Shown one piece after another: positions 28,153-38,334 of a DNA stretch of 64,000 nt. The DNA comes from Enterobacter sp. JUb54 (lineage in GTDB: Bacteria; Pseudomonadota; Gammaproteobacteria; Enterobacterales; Enterobacteriaceae). The stretch is taken from NCBI RefSeq assembly GCF_014298075.1, contig NZ_CP060418.1:3224001-3288000 (forward strand), in the 5' to 3' direction. The number at the start of each line of letters is the position of its first letter. Position 1 is the stretch's first letter. The notes under the pieces are model-generated. The model saw nothing but the letters and a program-made list of their open reading frames with translations. It was not told where the DNA came from and did not search any database. Position numbers and translations under genes: made by a program.

Positions 28153-29583
28153 ATGCCTGACTTTTTCTCTTTTATCAACGAAATACTCTGGGGCTCGGTA
28201 CTGATTTATCTGTTACTGGGCGCCGGCATTTGGTTTACCTGGCAAACGAAGTACGTGCAGTTTCGCTATGTTCGCCAGTTTGGGAAAAGTCTAAAAAAGA
28301 GCCTCCTGCCGCAGCCAGATGGACTGACCGCTTTTCAGGCCCTGTGTACCAGCCTCGCCGCCCGCGTCGGCAGCGGTAACCTGGTCGGGGTGGCGTTGGC
28401 TATCTCAGCGGGCGGGCCCGGTGCCATCTTCTGGATGTGGGTTTCCGCCCTGCTCGGCATGGCCAGCAGCTTTGCCGAATGCTCCCTCGCCCAGCTCTAT
28501 AAAGAGCGCGATGCGCAGGGGCAATTCCGCGGAGGTCCGGCCTGGTACATGTCCCGGGGCCTGGGAATGCGCTGGATGGGGGTGATGTTCTCTATCCTGC
28601 TGCTGCTGGCCTATGCCGTTATTTTTAATACCGTGCAGGCCAACTCGGTCGCCCATGCCATGTCCTATGCCTTCGGGCTGCCTTCCCTGCTGACCGGCGG
28701 GGCGCTTGCCGTCCTGACGCTGCTGGTGATTATGCGCGGTTTACGGGGCGTGGCGCGGCTGATGCAGTGGATTGTGCCGCTGATGGCCCTGCTGTGGGTT
28801 GCCGCCAGCCTGCTCATTGGCCTGTGGCATATCACGGCGCTGCCGGCGATTTTCGACACCATTTTCCGCTGCGCATTCGGCTGGCAGGAAGCCGCCGCCG
28901 GCGCAGTGGGCTACACCATCAGCCAGGCGCTCACCAGCGGTTTTCAACGTGGTATGTTCTCGAACGAAGCCGGGATGGGCTCGACCCCTAACGCCGCGGC
29001 AACCGCCGCCTCATGGCCTCCGCATCCGGCGGCGCAGGGGATCGTGCAGATGATCGGCGTCTTCATCGATACGATTGTCATCTGTACCGCCAGCGCGGTG
29101 ATTATCATGCTGGCCCCGCCGTCAGAGGTGGAAAATAGCACCCACGGTATCCAGGCAATACAGCACGCCATGACCGGCATTGTCGGCAGCGGCGGCGCGG
29201 GTTTTGTCGCCATCATCGTCCTGTTTTTCGCCTTCAGTTCGATCGTGGCGAACTATATTTACGCCGAAAACAATCTTATCTTTCTGCGCCTTAACCGCCC
29301 ATGCCATATCTGGGCGCTGCGCATAGTCACCATACTGATGGTGCTCATCGGCACGCTGGTCGGTTTACCGGTCGTCTGGCAGCTGGCGGATACCATCATG
29401 GCGCTGATGGCCATCACCAACCTGACCGCCATTTTACTGCTATCACCCACGGTGCGGATCCTCGCCGGCGACTATCTCCGACAGCGACGACTGGGCGTGC
29501 AGCCGACCTTTGACGCCACGCGATACCCGGAAATCAATCAGCAGCTGGCGCCCGGCACCTGGAATGACCTGCCGCATGAATAA
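28153..29583 (+). CDS. yaaJ: Sodium:alanine/glycine symporter family protein
   Basis: This 476-residue AGCS-family transporter has about eleven membrane segments. Motifs LCTSLAARVGSGNLVGVALAI near 60-80 and GFQRGMFSNEAGMGSTPNA near 260 are family signatures that include the substrate and sodium site. The ATG at 28153 gives the E. coli YaaJ length; the adjacent TTG just before it is less likely. The substrate is presumed to be alanine or glycine. It is followed 78 bp later by yaaA. Confidence 0.95.
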   Translation: MPDFFSFINEILWGSVLIYLLLGAGIWFTWQTKYVQFRYVRQFGKSLKKSLLPQPDGLTAFQALCTSLAARVGSGNLVGVALAISAGGPGAIFWMWVSALLGMASSFAECSLAQLYKERDAQGQFRGGPAWYMSRGLGMRWMGVMFSILLLLAYAVIFNTVQANSVAHAMSYAFGLPSLLTGGALAVLTLLVIMRGLRGVARLMQWIVPLMALLWVAASLLIGLWHITALPAIFDTIFRCAFGWQEAAAGAVGYTISQALTSGFQRGMFSNEAGMGSTPNAAATAASWPPHPAAQGIVQMIGVFIDTIVICTASAVIIMLAPPSEVENSTHGIQAIQHAMTGIVGSGGAGFVAIIVLFFAFSSIVANYIYAENNLIFLRLNRPCHIWALRIVTILMVLIGTLVGLPVVWQLADTIMALMAITNLTAILLLSPTVRILAGDYLRQRRLGVQPTFDATRYPEINQQLAPGTWNDLPHE

Positions 29584-29661
29584 TGCGGCAATCGCAGCTA
29601 TCGATCCCTCCGTGACCTTTTTTTGTTAAAGTCACGGATAAAACACCTGCAAGGACTGGAT

Positions 29662-30435
29662 ATGCTGATTCTTATTTCACCGGCAAAAACGCTCGATTAC
29701 CAAAGCCCGCTGGCGACATCGCGCTACACGCAGCCTGAACTGTTGGAATATTCCCAGCAGCTGATCGGCATCGCGCGCCAGCTCTCTGCACCGCAGATCG
29801 GCAAGCTGATGAGTATCAGCGATAAGCTGGCGGACCTGAACGCCACCCGTTTTCACGACTGGCACCCGGACTTTACGCCGAAAAACGCCCGCCAGGCGAT
29901 TCTGGCCTTTAAAGGTGACGTCTACACCGGGCTGCAGGCGGAAACCCTCAGCGAAGCCGATTTTGATTTCGCCCAGCAGCATTTGCGCATGCTTTCCGGC
30001 CTGTATGGCGTGCTGCGCCCGCTGGATCTGATGCAGCCCTACCGCCTGGAAATGGGGATAAAACTGGAGAACGCCAAAGGCAAAGATCTCTACCAGTTCT
30101 GGGGGGACGTAATTACCAATACGCTGAACCAGGCGCTGCAAGCCCAGGGCGATGACATCGTGATTAACCTGGCCTCTGACGAATACTTCAGGTCGGTCAA
30201 AACAAAACAGCTGCAGGGCACGTTGATTAAGCCGGTGTTCCTCGATGAGAAAAACGGCCAGTTTAAAGTGATCAGCTTCTACGCCAAGAAGGCCCGCGGT
30301 TTAATGAGCCGCTATATCATTGAAAACCGCCTGAGCCATCCGGAGCAGCTTACCCGCTTCGACAGCGAAGGTTACTATTATGATGCCGACGCTTCCGGTG
30401 CTGGTGAAATGGTCTTTAAGCGCCACGAGCGTTAA
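29662..30435 (+). CDS. yaaA: Peroxide-stress protein YaaA
   Basis: This 257-residue DUF328/UPF0246 protein limits intracellular free iron during hydrogen peroxide stress in E. coli, where it belongs to the OxyR regulon. It starts [42 protein letters not shown] and NLASDEYF are family motifs, and the C-terminal [11 protein letters not shown] region fits its DNA-binding fold. ATG 29662 with AAGGA upstream was chosen over an upstream in-frame start. Confidence 0.96.
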   Translation: MLILISPAKTLDYQSPLATSRYTQPELLEYSQQLIGIARQLSAPQIGKLMSISDKLADLNATRFHDWHPDFTPKNARQAILAFKGDVYTGLQAETLSEADFDFAQQHLRMLSGLYGVLRPLDLMQPYRLEMGIKLENAKGKDLYQFWGDVITNTLNQALQAQGDDIVINLASDEYFRSVKTKQLQGTLIKPVFLDEKNGQFKVISFYAKKARGLMSRYIIENRLSHPEQLTRFDSEGYYYDADASGAGEMVFKRHER

Positions 30436-30476
30436 TCCCCTCCCCGGCCACCAAACGGCAGACCGGGGAGAGCGCA

Positions 30477-30770
30477 TTAGTGATGATGCCAGTCGCGATC
30501 CGGGCCGCGCCCGCGATCGTGGTCATCATGGCGATCGCGGTCGTGGCGACGATCGTCATGCGGGCGCCAGTGGTTATCGCGCCAGTCGTAATGACGGCCC
30601 CACCATTCGTGGTCACGCCAGTGGCCGCCATCCCAGTAATTCCCGTGATTGTCGCGATCGCCGATTTGCAGTTTAATGGCCGGCACCAGCGTAATTTCCG
30701 ATGCGTGAACCACAGCAGGAGCCACCAGCGACATCGAAAGCGCAAGGATCACAGACTTCAGTGTAGACAT
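30477..30770 (-). CDS. yaaX: Small exported DUF2502 protein, His/Asp/Arg-rich
   Basis: This 97-residue protein has a signal peptide (MSTLKSVILALSMSLVAPAVVHA, cut expected after HASE) followed by ITLVPAIKLQIGDRDNHGNYWDGG and a low-complexity tail built of RHDRD/HDDH repeats ending in HHH. It corresponds to E. coli YaaX/YpeC-type periplasmic proteins of unknown function. The tail suggests metal binding, but that is inference. The repeats create open frames on all strands here; only this one carries a signal peptide and known relatives. Confidence 0.85.
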   Translation of the reverse strand: MSTLKSVILALSMSLVAPAVVHASEITLVPAIKLQIGDRDNHGNYWDGGHWRDHEWWGRHYDWRDNHWRPHDDRRHDRDRHDDHDRGRGPDRDWHHH

Positions 30771-30939
30771 AGGTTTCCCCTTTCTTAACAGTCCCCTCGA
30801 TGGGGCGATAACAAAAGATTAACCTCGCGCAACACCGCACGTTATTCTCCGCAATCCTAATCTTTGCGCGCCGGCATTTAATGGTCATTCATCCATTTTT
30901 TCTGCCACTTATCTGCATAATTCCTCCTTTTTCGCCCAT

Positions 30940-30968
30940 AAAAAAACCGGGCGCAGAGGCCCGGTTTG
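30940..30968 (-). terminator. Terminator of the thr operon
   Basis: AACCGGGC / GCCCGGTT hairpin followed by TTTTTTA on the reverse strand, 27 bp past the thrC stop. Confidence 0.9.
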
Positions 30969-30994
30969 CAAACATCGCACAACGATAATCGCCG

Positions 30995-32281
30995 TTATGC
31001 TTTGCCCATCATCAGCTGACGCAGTGCGGCGAAATCGGCCGGCAGATTATGCGACAGCAGCGGCAGGTCGGCACGATCGGCCAACGCTTTCGGCAGCGGC
31101 AGCGTCTCCTGCAGGATCTCTTCCACGCTCTCTTTAAACTTAGCCGGATGCGCGGTGCCAAGGAACAGACCGTATTCACCCGGTTGCAGCTGGTCACGCA
31201 GTGCACGCCAGGCAATCGCCGCATGCGGTTCCGAGGTGTAGCCAATGGCTTGCAGCTCGCGCATGGCCGATTTCGTGGTTTCATCATCCACCGCCGCGTA
31301 ACCCAGTTCATTGAGACGCCAGACTTTACGGCGAAACAGCTCTTCCACGCGCGGCCAGTTATTAGGCTGGCTGACGTCCATGGCGTTGGACAGCGTCGCC
31401 TGGGTTGCTTTTGGCGCCCACTGACCGTCCTGCAGGAAGCGTGGCACGGTATCATTGGCGTTGGTCGCCGCGATAAAGCGTTTGATCGGCAGACCCAATG
31501 ACTTCGCCAGCAGGCCGGCAGTCAGGTCACCAAAGTTACCGCTCGGCACCGAAATCACCAGTTGGTTGCGCGCTTCCTGCGGCAGCTGGGCCACCGCTTC
31601 GAAGTAGTAGCAAATTTGCGCCAGCAGACGGCTGATGTTAATGGAGTTCGCCGAATTTAAGCCGAGAGCCAGCTTCAGCTCTTCGTCGTCAAAGGCCTGT
31701 TTCACCAGCGCCTGGCAGGCATCGAAATCGCCATCGATGGCCACGGTTTCGATATTACCGCCCAGGGTGCAGAACAGTTTTTCCTGCAGCGGGCTGATCT
31801 TGCCGCGTGGATAGAGAATCACGACCTTCACATTCGGCAGACCGTAAAACGCGTGCGCAACCGCAGCACCGGTATCACCTGAAGTTGCCGTCAGAATGGT
31901 AACCGGTTTGTCGCCGGCGATTTGGGTCAGCATCTGCGCCATAAAGCGGCCGCCGAAATCCTTAAACGCCAGGGTCGGGCCGTGGAACAGCTCCAGACAG
32001 CCGATATCATCCTGCACCTTGCTCACCGGCGCCGGGAAGGTGAATGCCGCCGCGATACGCGCTTTCAGCACATCCAGCGGGATCTCATCGCCAATAAACG
32101 CCGAGAGAATTTTGGCGCTGCGGGAGACCAAATCCATCTCCAGCATGTCGTCGATGTCAGTCAGGCTAAATTCCGGCAGATCGTGCGGGAAGAACAGCCC
32201 CTGTTGCTTGCCAAGCCCCTGCGTGATGGCCTGCGCAAAGCTGACCTGTTCGTTATGATCTTTTAAGTTATAGAGTTTCAT
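30995..32281 (-). CDS. thrC: Threonine synthase
   Basis: ThrC converts O-phosphohomoserine to threonine with PLP. The protein has 428 residues. [14 protein letters not shown] holds the PLP lysine, [15 protein letters not shown] the phosphate-binding region, and [20 protein letters not shown] the second conserved stretch. ATG at 32281 overlaps the thrB stop by 4 bp (ATGA), so it is translationally coupled. It is the last gene of thrLABC. Confidence 0.98.
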   Translation of the reverse strand: MKLYNLKDHNEQVSFAQAITQGLGKQQGLFFPHDLPEFSLTDIDDMLEMDLVSRSAKILSAFIGDEIPLDVLKARIAAAFTFPAPVSKVQDDIGCLELFHGPTLAFKDFGGRFMAQMLTQIAGDKPVTILTATSGDTGAAVAHAFYGLPNVKVVILYPRGKISPLQEKLFCTLGGNIETVAIDGDFDACQALVKQAFDDEELKLALGLNSANSINISRLLAQICYYFEAVAQLPQEARNQLVISVPSGNFGDLTAGLLAKSLGLPIKRFIAATNANDTVPRFLQDGQWAPKATQATLSNAMDVSQPNNWPRVEELFRRKVWRLNELGYAAVDDETTKSAMRELQAIGYTSEPHAAIAWRALRDQLQPGEYGLFLGTAHPAKFKESVEEILQETLPLPKALADRADLPLLSHNLPADFAALRQLMMGKA

Positions 32282-33213
32282 TGGTTTCCCACTACGCGTG
32301 CGCCCGCCGTGTCCAGCCGGCAAATATGAACGAAGCCTTCCTGATTCTGCAGATAATGTGTCGCCAGCCAGTCGGCAACGCGTTGCGCGGTTTCTGGCTT
32401 ATCGCACAGCGCAAACAGCGTTGGGCCTGAACCAGAGATGCCGCACGCCTGCGCGCCGATCTCCATCGCCGCCTGTCGCGCTTCGCTGAAGCCCGGCAGC
32501 AGTTTGGTACGATACGGTTCGGCAATCACATCTTTCATTAATTTCGCTGCCAGCTGCGGCTGGCGGGTATAGCAGGCATGAATAAAGCCCGCCAGGTGAC
32601 GACCGTGGGCGATACAGTCCTGGCGACGATACTGCGCCGGGAGTATCGCACGCGCTTCCGCCGTCGAGACTTTGATCCCCGGATAGGCCAGCACCCACAA
32701 CCATTCGTCAAAACCGGGAACCTGCTGGCTGATGATGCCATTCTCTTCAATCATCAGTTGCATACCGCCGAGGTAGCACGGTGCGACGTTGTCATAGTGG
32801 ATACTGCCGGAAATACGCCCTTCCATCTCGCCCATCAGCGCCAGCATGCGCGTCTCATTCAGCGGCTTACCGCAGAATTCATTCATCGCCACCAGCGCGG
32901 CAACGACGGAGCAGGCGCTGGAGCCGAGGCCAGAGCCGATCGGCATGTTTTTTTCCAGCACCATCGAAACCGGGACGTTTTTACCGATTTCCTGGCAGAA
33001 GCGCTCCCAGCACTGGTAAACAATGTTCTCCTGCGGAGCGGTAGGCAGTTTGCTGGCAAAGCGGCCAACGTTTTGCAGACTAAAATGTTCTGCCGCCTCA
33101 ACCGAGACGTTATCCCCCAGCAGCGTACCATCGACTGGCGTCACCGCCGCGCCCAGCACATCAAACCCGACGCTCATATTGGCACTGGAAGCCGGGGCAT
33201 ATACTTTGACCAT
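32278..33213 (-). CDS. thrB: Homoserine kinase
   Basis: ThrB phosphorylates homoserine. This 311-residue GHMP kinase starts [20 protein letters not shown] and has the ATP loop [19 protein letters not shown] near residues 90-107 and [13 protein letters not shown] toward the C-terminus. It starts one base after the thrA stop and overlaps thrC by 4 bp. Confidence 0.98.
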   Translation of the reverse strand: MVKVYAPASSANMSVGFDVLGAAVTPVDGTLLGDNVSVEAAEHFSLQNVGRFASKLPTAPQENIVYQCWERFCQEIGKNVPVSMVLEKNMPIGSGLGSSACSVVAALVAMNEFCGKPLNETRMLALMGEMEGRISGSIHYDNVAPCYLGGMQLMIEENGIISQQVPGFDEWLWVLAYPGIKVSTAEARAILPAQYRRQDCIAHGRHLAGFIHACYTRQPQLAAKLMKDVIAEPYRTKLLPGFSEARQAAMEIGAQACGISGSGPTLFALCDKPETAQRVADWLATHYLQNQEGFVHICRLDTAGARVVGNQ

Positions 33214-33214
33214 C

Positions 33215-35677
33215 TTAAACTCCTAACTTCCATGACAGGGTGCGCAGCAGATCGGCAAACACACCGGCCGCCGTAACATCGTTACCCGCACCATAACCGC
33301 GCAGCACCAGCGGCAGCGGCTGATAATAGTGGCTGTAAAAGGCCAGGGCGTTCTCACCGTTTTTCACTTTAAACAACGGGTCGTTCCCGTCAACTGCGGC
33401 AATTTTCACTCGACAGGTACCATCCTCTTCGATGTTACCGACGTAACGCAACACTTTACCTTCATCACGCGCTTTGGCGACGCGAGAGGCAAATTCGTCA
33501 TCGAGCGAAGGCAGGCGCGCCATAAAGCTCTCGACGTCGCCGCTGGCATCAAATTGCGCGGGCAGCACCGGCTCGATAACGATATCCGACAGCTCCAGCT
33601 CACGACCGGTTTCACGGGCCAGGATCAGCAGCTTGCGGGCAACGTCGACGCCAGAGAGATCGTCACGCGGATCGGGTTCGGTATAGCCCATCTCACGCGC
33701 CAGCCCCGTCGCTTCAGAGAGATTCATCCCCTCATCGAGCTTACCGAAGATAAACGACAGCGAACCGGAAAGAATGCCGGAAAAGTGCAGCAGTTCATCG
33801 CCGGCGTTCAACAGGTTCTGCAGGTTTTCAATGACCGGCAGGCCCGCGCCCACGTTTGTATCGTAGAGGAATTTACGGCGTGAACTGCTGGCAGCATGAC
33901 GCAACTGGTGATAGTAATCCAGTGAGGACGTGTTGGCCTTTTTGTTCGGCGTGACGACGTGGAAACCTTCACGCAGGAAGTCGGCGTATTGATCGGCAAC
34001 CGCCTGGCTGGAGGTACAATCGACAATCACCGGGTTCAGTAGATGATACTCTTTGACCAGACGAATCAGACGGCCAAGATTCAGCGACTCTTTCGCTTCA
34101 GCAAGCTCCGCACGCCAGTTTTCGAGGTTCAGGCCATGCACATTGGTCAGCAAGGCCTGTGAATTGGCCACGCCGCAAACGCGCAGGTCGATGTGTTTGT
34201 TCTTCAGCCAGCCCTGCTGGCGCTTGATTTGCTCAATCAGCGCCCCGCCGACGCCGCCGACGCCGATAACGAAGACCTCAATCACCTGATCGGTGTTAAA
34301 CAGCATCTGGTGGGTCACGCGCACCCCGGTGGTGGCATCGTCATTGCTGACCACCACGGAAATAGAGCGCTCAGACGAGCCCTGGGCAATGGCCACGATA
34401 TTGATATTTGCGCGAGCCAGCGCCGCGAAGAACTTCGCGGAGATCCCGCGCAGCGTGCGCATACCGTCACCCACAACGGAGATGATCGCCAGACGATCCA
34501 TGATCGACAGCGGCTCCAGCTGCCCCTCTTTCAGCTCCAGATAGAACTCATCTTCCATCACTCGCTTGGCGCGGGCGCAGTCGCTCTGCGGTACGCAGAA
34601 GCTGATGCTGTATTCCGAAGAGGACTGGGTAATCAGAACCACGGAGATCCCGGCGCGGGACATCGTTGCGAAGACGCGGGCGGCCATGCCGACCATGCCT
34701 TTCATCCCCGGACCGGAGACGTTGAACATCGCCATATTGTTGAGGTTGGAGATGCCTTTCACCGGCAGTCCGTCTTCATCGAGGCTGGCACCAATCAACG
34801 TGCCCGGCGCCTGCGGATTGCCGGTGTTTTTGATAAGGCATGGGATCTGGAACTGAGCGATAGGAGCAATGGTGCGCGGATGCAGCACTTTCGCGCCGAA
34901 GTAAGACAGCTCCATCGCTTCCTGGTAGGACATCGACTTCAGCAGACGGGCGTCGGGAACCTGACGCGGGTCGCAGGTATAGACCCCATCAACATCGGTC
35001 CAGATTTCGCAGCAGTCAGCGCGCAGGCAGGCAGCCAGCACGGCGGCAGAGTAGTCAGAGCCATTACGCCCCAGCACCACCAGTTCGCCTTTCTCATTGC
35101 CGGCGGTAAACCCGGCCATCAGCACCATGTGGTCAGCGGGGATCTGGCTGGCGGTAATGCGACGGGTAGATTCCGCGATATCGACGGTAGACTCGAGGTA
35201 ATGACCGACAGCCAGCAGTTTTTCGACAGGGTTGATCACGGTAACTTTGTGGCCACGCGCTTCCAGCAGGCCCGCCATCACGGCGATCGATAACTTCTCA
35301 CCGCGGCAAATCAGCGCGGCATTGACGCTATCCGGGCACTGCCCGAGCAAGCTGATCCCGTGCAGAACATGTTTAATCTGAGCAAATTCCTGGGCAACAA
35401 ACGCTTTCAGCTGTGCCAGCGGAAACCCCGGTTGCGCGTCCGCGAGGCCCTGCAGCAGTTCGGCAAAAATGCGTTCAGCGTCAGCGATATTGGTGAGCGC
35501 ATCCTGACCGCCGATGGTTTTTTCAATCATCGCGACCAGATGGTTGGTAATCTTCGCCGGGGCAGACAGGACGGTCGCTACCTGCCCCTGCCTGGCATTG
35601 CTCTCCAGAATATCGGCAACTCGCAGAAAACGTTCTGCATTTGCCACTGATGTACCGCCGAACTTCAACACGCGCAT
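33215..35677 (-). CDS. thrA: Bifunctional aspartokinase I / homoserine dehydrogenase I
   Basis: ThrA catalyses the first and third steps of threonine synthesis and is feedback-inhibited by threonine. The protein has 820 residues, the E. coli length. The kinase domain begins [20 protein letters not shown]. Tandem ACT domains lie around 320-460 ([34 protein letters not shown]). The dehydrogenase domain begins near 465 with [16 protein letters not shown] and includes VTPNKKAN. The ATG at 35677 lies 27 bp past the attenuator; a longer in-frame start would run through the attenuator and was rejected. Confidence 0.98.
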   Translation of the reverse strand: MRVLKFGGTSVANAERFLRVADILESNARQGQVATVLSAPAKITNHLVAMIEKTIGGQDALTNIADAERIFAELLQGLADAQPGFPLAQLKAFVAQEFAQIKHVLHGISLLGQCPDSVNAALICRGEKLSIAVMAGLLEARGHKVTVINPVEKLLAVGHYLESTVDIAESTRRITASQIPADHMVLMAGFTAGNEKGELVVLGRNGSDYSAAVLAACLRADCCEIWTDVDGVYTCDPRQVPDARLLKSMSYQEAMELSYFGAKVLHPRTIAPIAQFQIPCLIKNTGNPQAPGTLIGASLDEDGLPVKGISNLNNMAMFNVSGPGMKGMVGMAARVFATMSRAGISVVLITQSSSEYSISFCVPQSDCARAKRVMEDEFYLELKEGQLEPLSIMDRLAIISVVGDGMRTLRGISAKFFAALARANINIVAIAQGSSERSISVVVSNDDATTGVRVTHQMLFNTDQVIEVFVIGVGGVGGALIEQIKRQQGWLKNKHIDLRVCGVANSQALLTNVHGLNLENWRAELAEAKESLNLGRLIRLVKEYHLLNPVIVDCTSSQAVADQYADFLREGFHVVTPNKKANTSSLDYYHQLRHAASSSRRKFLYDTNVGAGLPVIENLQNLLNAGDELLHFSGILSGSLSFIFGKLDEGMNLSEATGLAREMGYTEPDPRDDLSGVDVARKLLILARETGRELELSDIVIEPVLPAQFDASGDVESFMARLPSLDDEFASRVAKARDEGKVLRYVGNIEEDGTCRVKIAAVDGNDPLFKVKNGENALAFYSHYYQPLPLVLRGYGAGNDVTAAGVFADLLRTLSWKLGV

Positions 35678-35703
35678 GGTTGTTACCCCTAGATTTTTTG
35701 TCG

Positions 35704-35740
35704 AAAAAAAAGCCCGCACTGTTCAGGTGCGGGCTTTTTT
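35704..35740 (-). terminator. Threonine operon attenuator
   Basis: AAGCCCGCAC / GTGCGGGCTT makes a 10-bp stem with a 7-base loop; the reverse strand continues with eight T residues. It lies 18 bp past the thrL stop and before thrA. Ribosome stalling at the Thr/Ile codons of thrL would prevent it forming. Confidence 0.93.
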
Positions 35741-35758
35741 CTTTGTTTCCTTTACGCG

Positions 35759-35827
35759 TCAGCCCGCACCGTTACCTGTGGTAATGGTGATGGTGATAAT
35801 GGTTGTCATCATGCTGATGCGTTTCAT
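35759..35827 (-). CDS. thrL: thr operon leader peptide
   Basis: This is a 22-residue attenuation peptide starting MKRISMMTTIITITI and ending TTGNGAG. It has six Thr and five Ile codons. E. coli ThrL is 21 residues with eight Thr and four Ile; here positions 6 and 7 are methionines. It is followed by the attenuator hairpin at 35704-35740 and preceded by a promoter resembling that of E. coli. Confidence 0.93.
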   Translation of the reverse strand: MKRISMMTTIITITITTGNGAG

Positions 35828-35875
35828 GGATGTTGTGTGCTCTGTCATTGTTATCTGTCTGTGTCCTGCCTATAT

Positions 35876-35904
35876 TGGTTAAAGTATCTGCCGGTCTAAG
35901 TCAA
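35876..35904 (-). promoter_or_regulatory. thr operon promoter
   Basis: On the reverse strand TTGACT (35899-35904) is followed 17 bp later by TAACCA (35876-35881), within the sequence CTTTAACCAATATAGG that is nearly identical to the E. coli thr promoter region. The remaining 36 kb-side gap to lasT (35905-36038) shows no gene. Confidence 0.65.
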
Positions 35905-36038
35905 CGAATTTCTACATTTCACCCTTTCAGACACATCCGGGCAATGCGCCACAACGACCGGATAAAACATCCTGATCCGCCAACTTTCACCGTTACGAAT
36001 CGGCATGTATCACCATAATCAAAACTTATAACAGAGCT

Positions 36039-36725
36039 TTATTCTGGGAGGTTTTTTTCAATATCGTGCAGTAATCGGTGCAACATTGCCGTGTCTCGCT
36101 GCTGCAAAAGCCCGATCCGCTGCTGCAACCAGTCGGTCAGTTTGACGTCCTCAGCAACGCCCAGCCGGGTCAATAATTCGAGCGTCCGCAGACGTAATGC
36201 CTGGAGCTGGTTATCATCGACGCTGGCAGAAACAACCGGCGCCTGCTGCAGCAAAGTGGTCAGTTGATAGCAGTAGACCATCACCGATTGCCCTAAGTTA
36301 AGCGAAGGATAGTCCGCCACCATTGGCACCCCGGTCAGCACATCCGCCAGCGCCAGTTCGTCGTTGGTCAGCCCGGAATCCTCCCGGCCGAATACCAGCG
36401 CCGCGTGGTTCATCCACTGCGCCTTTTCCTCCATCAACGGCAGTAGTTGCTGCGGTGTGGCGTAGTAATGGAATCGCGCCCGGCTACGTGCCGTCGTCGC
36501 CACAGTAAAGTCGACATCATGCAATGCCTGTTCAAGCGTCGGATAGACCTTGATGTTATCGAGAATATCGCCGGAACCATGCGCCACCCAACGTGCCGCA
36601 GGTTGCAGATGGGCTTCGCTGTCGACAATACGCATGTCGCTAAAGCCCATCGTTTTCATCGCGCGTGCCGCCGCGCCGACATTTTCTGCCCTGGCCGGGG
36701 CCACCAATATGATAGATATGCGCAT
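36039..36725 (-). CDS. lasT: SPOUT-family RNA methyltransferase LasT (YjtD)
   Basis: This 228-residue protein belongs to the SpoU/TrmH family, close to TrmJ. It begins MRISIILVAPARAENVGAAARAMKTMG and has the SPOUT knot motifs LVFGREDSGLTNDELALAD and PSLNLGQSVMVYCYQL. It probably methylates a ribose 2'-OH in RNA, but the target is not established. The ATG at 36725 equals the E. coli start. It stands alone between the thr operon and the arcA leader region. Confidence 0.94.
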   Translation of the reverse strand: MRISIILVAPARAENVGAAARAMKTMGFSDMRIVDSEAHLQPAARWVAHGSGDILDNIKVYPTLEQALHDVDFTVATTARSRARFHYYATPQQLLPLMEEKAQWMNHAALVFGREDSGLTNDELALADVLTGVPMVADYPSLNLGQSVMVYCYQLTTLLQQAPVVSASVDDNQLQALRLRTLELLTRLGVAEDVKLTDWLQQRIGLLQQRDTAMLHRLLHDIEKNLPE

Positions 36726-37119
36726 TGTGGTCTCTTCTACTCTCATACGTCGCGTAAATGAAAATCATCCCATTTTACGCGTCGAAAATTTACAAAATTG
36801 CAACAAAAATCACTAAAATTGCCGTTGATTACCGTTAAAAAAGCCTAAACTATTTCCATCAAACCACGACCCGAGGTATGTTAACAGAACGCATTTATCC
36901 ATATGTTTGCCAATGATATTTCGCGTTATGCCTTCGGACGAGCATTAGATTCGACAAATTTATTAATTTACCAGCGTAACCATTTGAGTCGTGTAAAATT
37001 TGTGACTATAAATAGCATTTCAACACGATGATTTCACAACACTGTTAACGTGCTACAATTGAATTTGATATATGTCAACGAAGCGTAGTTTTATTGGGTG
37101 TTCAGCCTCTCTTAGCCTG
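36726..37119. promoter_or_regulatory. lasT-arcA intergenic control region
   Basis: This AT-rich stretch between lasT and yjjY holds the lasT promoter side and the distal arcA promoters. I found no protein gene in it. The arcA transcript in relatives starts several hundred bases upstream, so much of 37080-37355 is likely arcA 5' leader. An FNR-like site lies at 37065-37078. Confidence 0.5.
37065..37078. promoter_or_regulatory. FNR-type site upstream of arcA
   Basis: TTGATATATGTCAA agrees with the FNR consensus TTGATNNNNATCAA at 9 of 10 defined bases. FNR is known to activate arcA anaerobically in E. coli, and the position about 280 bp upstream of the start codon fits. Confidence 0.65.
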
Positions 37120-37260
37120 TTATATTGCTGTTAAAATGGTTAGGATAACAGCCGTTTTTGACACCGTCGGGTCCAGAGGGAAAGTACCCACGACCAAGCT
37201 AATGATGTTGTTGACGTTGATGGAAAGTGCATCAAGAACGCAATTACGTACTTTAGTCAT
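37120..37260 (-). CDS. yjjY: Conserved small protein YjjY
   Basis: The reverse strand from 37260 encodes 46 residues starting MTKVRNCVLDALSINVNNII, followed by SLVVGTF and VSKTAVILTILTA, nearly the same as E. coli YjjY over its full length. Its function is unknown. It lies antisense within the arcA leader, as in E. coli, so the conservation may reflect the overlapping arcA leader RNA rather than a protein. The ribosome binding site is weak. Confidence 0.6.
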   Translation of the reverse strand: MTKVRNCVLDALSINVNNIISLVVGTFPLDPTVSKTAVILTILTAI

Positions 37261-37355
37261 GTTACGCCGGACATGTTAATTTGCGACATGTACCAGGCAG
37301 GTCAGGGACTTTGGTACTTCCTGTTTCGATTTAGTTGGCAATTTAGGTAGCAAAC

Positions 37356-38072
37356 ATGCAGACCCCGCACATTCTTATCGTTGAAGACGAGTTGGTAACA
37401 CGCAACACGTTAAAAAGTATTTTCGAAGCAGAAGGTTACGATGTGTTCGAAGCCACCGATGGCGCGGAAATGCATCAGATCCTGTCTGAAAATGATATCA
37501 ACCTGGTGATCATGGACATTAACCTGCCAGGTAAAAATGGTCTCCTGCTGGCGCGTGAACTGCGTGAACAGGCTGACGTCGCACTGATGTTCCTTACCGG
37601 TCGCGACAACGAAGTTGATAAGATTCTCGGCCTCGAAATCGGCGCAGATGACTATATCACTAAACCGTTTAACCCTCGTGAACTGACGATTCGCGCACGC
37701 AACCTTCTCTCCCGTACTATGAACCTGGGCACCGTGAGCGAAGAACGTCGCAGCGTAGAAAGCTACAAGTTCAACGGATGGGAACTGGATATCAACAGCC
37801 GTTCACTGGTCAGCCCGCAGGGCGAGCAGTACAAGCTGCCGCGCAGTGAGTTCCGCGCGATGCTGCATTTCTGCGAAAACCCAGGAAAAATTCAGTCTCG
37901 TGCTGAACTGCTGAAGAAAATGACCGGTCGTGAGCTTAAGCCGCATGACCGTACCGTCGACGTGACCATCCGTCGTATTCGTAAGCATTTTGAATCTATT
38001 CCGGATACGCCGGAAATCATCGCCACCATTCACGGCGAAGGTTACCGTTTCTGTGGCGATCTGCAGGAATAA
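37356..38072 (+). CDS. arcA: Aerobic respiration response regulator ArcA
   Basis: ArcA is the OmpR-type regulator phosphorylated by ArcB under low oxygen. The protein has 238 residues. The receiver domain has Asp54 in [12 protein letters not shown], with the acidic pair in IVEDE and the Lys in [11 protein letters not shown]. The winged-helix DNA-binding domain ends with [12 protein letters not shown] and GEGYRFCG. It has a long upstream leader, an FNR-like site and a terminator at 38087-38110. Confidence 0.99.
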   Translation: MQTPHILIVEDELVTRNTLKSIFEAEGYDVFEATDGAEMHQILSENDINLVIMDINLPGKNGLLLARELREQADVALMFLTGRDNEVDKILGLEIGADDYITKPFNPRELTIRARNLLSRTMNLGTVSEERRSVESYKFNGWELDINSRSLVSPQGEQYKLPRSEFRAMLHFCENPGKIQSRAELLKKMTGRELKPHDRTVDVTIRRIRKHFESIPDTPEIIATIHGEGYRFCGDLQE

Positions 38073-38086
38073 GACGGTCTTTTAGA

Positions 38087-38110
38087 AACACGGCGCTTCG
38101 GCGTCGTTTT
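38087..38110 (+). terminator. Rho-independent terminator of arcA
   Basis: ACGGCGC TTCG GCGTCGT tetraloop hairpin (one G-T pair) followed by TTTT, 15 bp past the arcA stop. Confidence 0.8.
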
Positions 38111-38334
38111 CTATATTATTGAAATGATAACCCTGGTTATCAATATGGTACTGCTCTCTTTTTTCACCGTTTTCCCGCCTGAATCCTAAAATCCCGCTTA
38201 CTCGATCCATCCTGCATGTTTTACTTCCTGGACCCGTTTTTCCGTTGACCTGCGTCGCATATCCACCCCTCTTCCCCCTGACTGGCATACCTATTGCTCT
38301 TTGAAAAGCTTCCTGAAAGCCGGAGAAAAGCGAT

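Noticed and set aside
30480-30788. A 102-codon frame on the plus strand opposite yaaX
   Set aside because: The Val/Ala/Ile-rich sequence is the complement of the His/Asp repeat of yaaX. It has no ribosome binding site and no relatives that I recognise.
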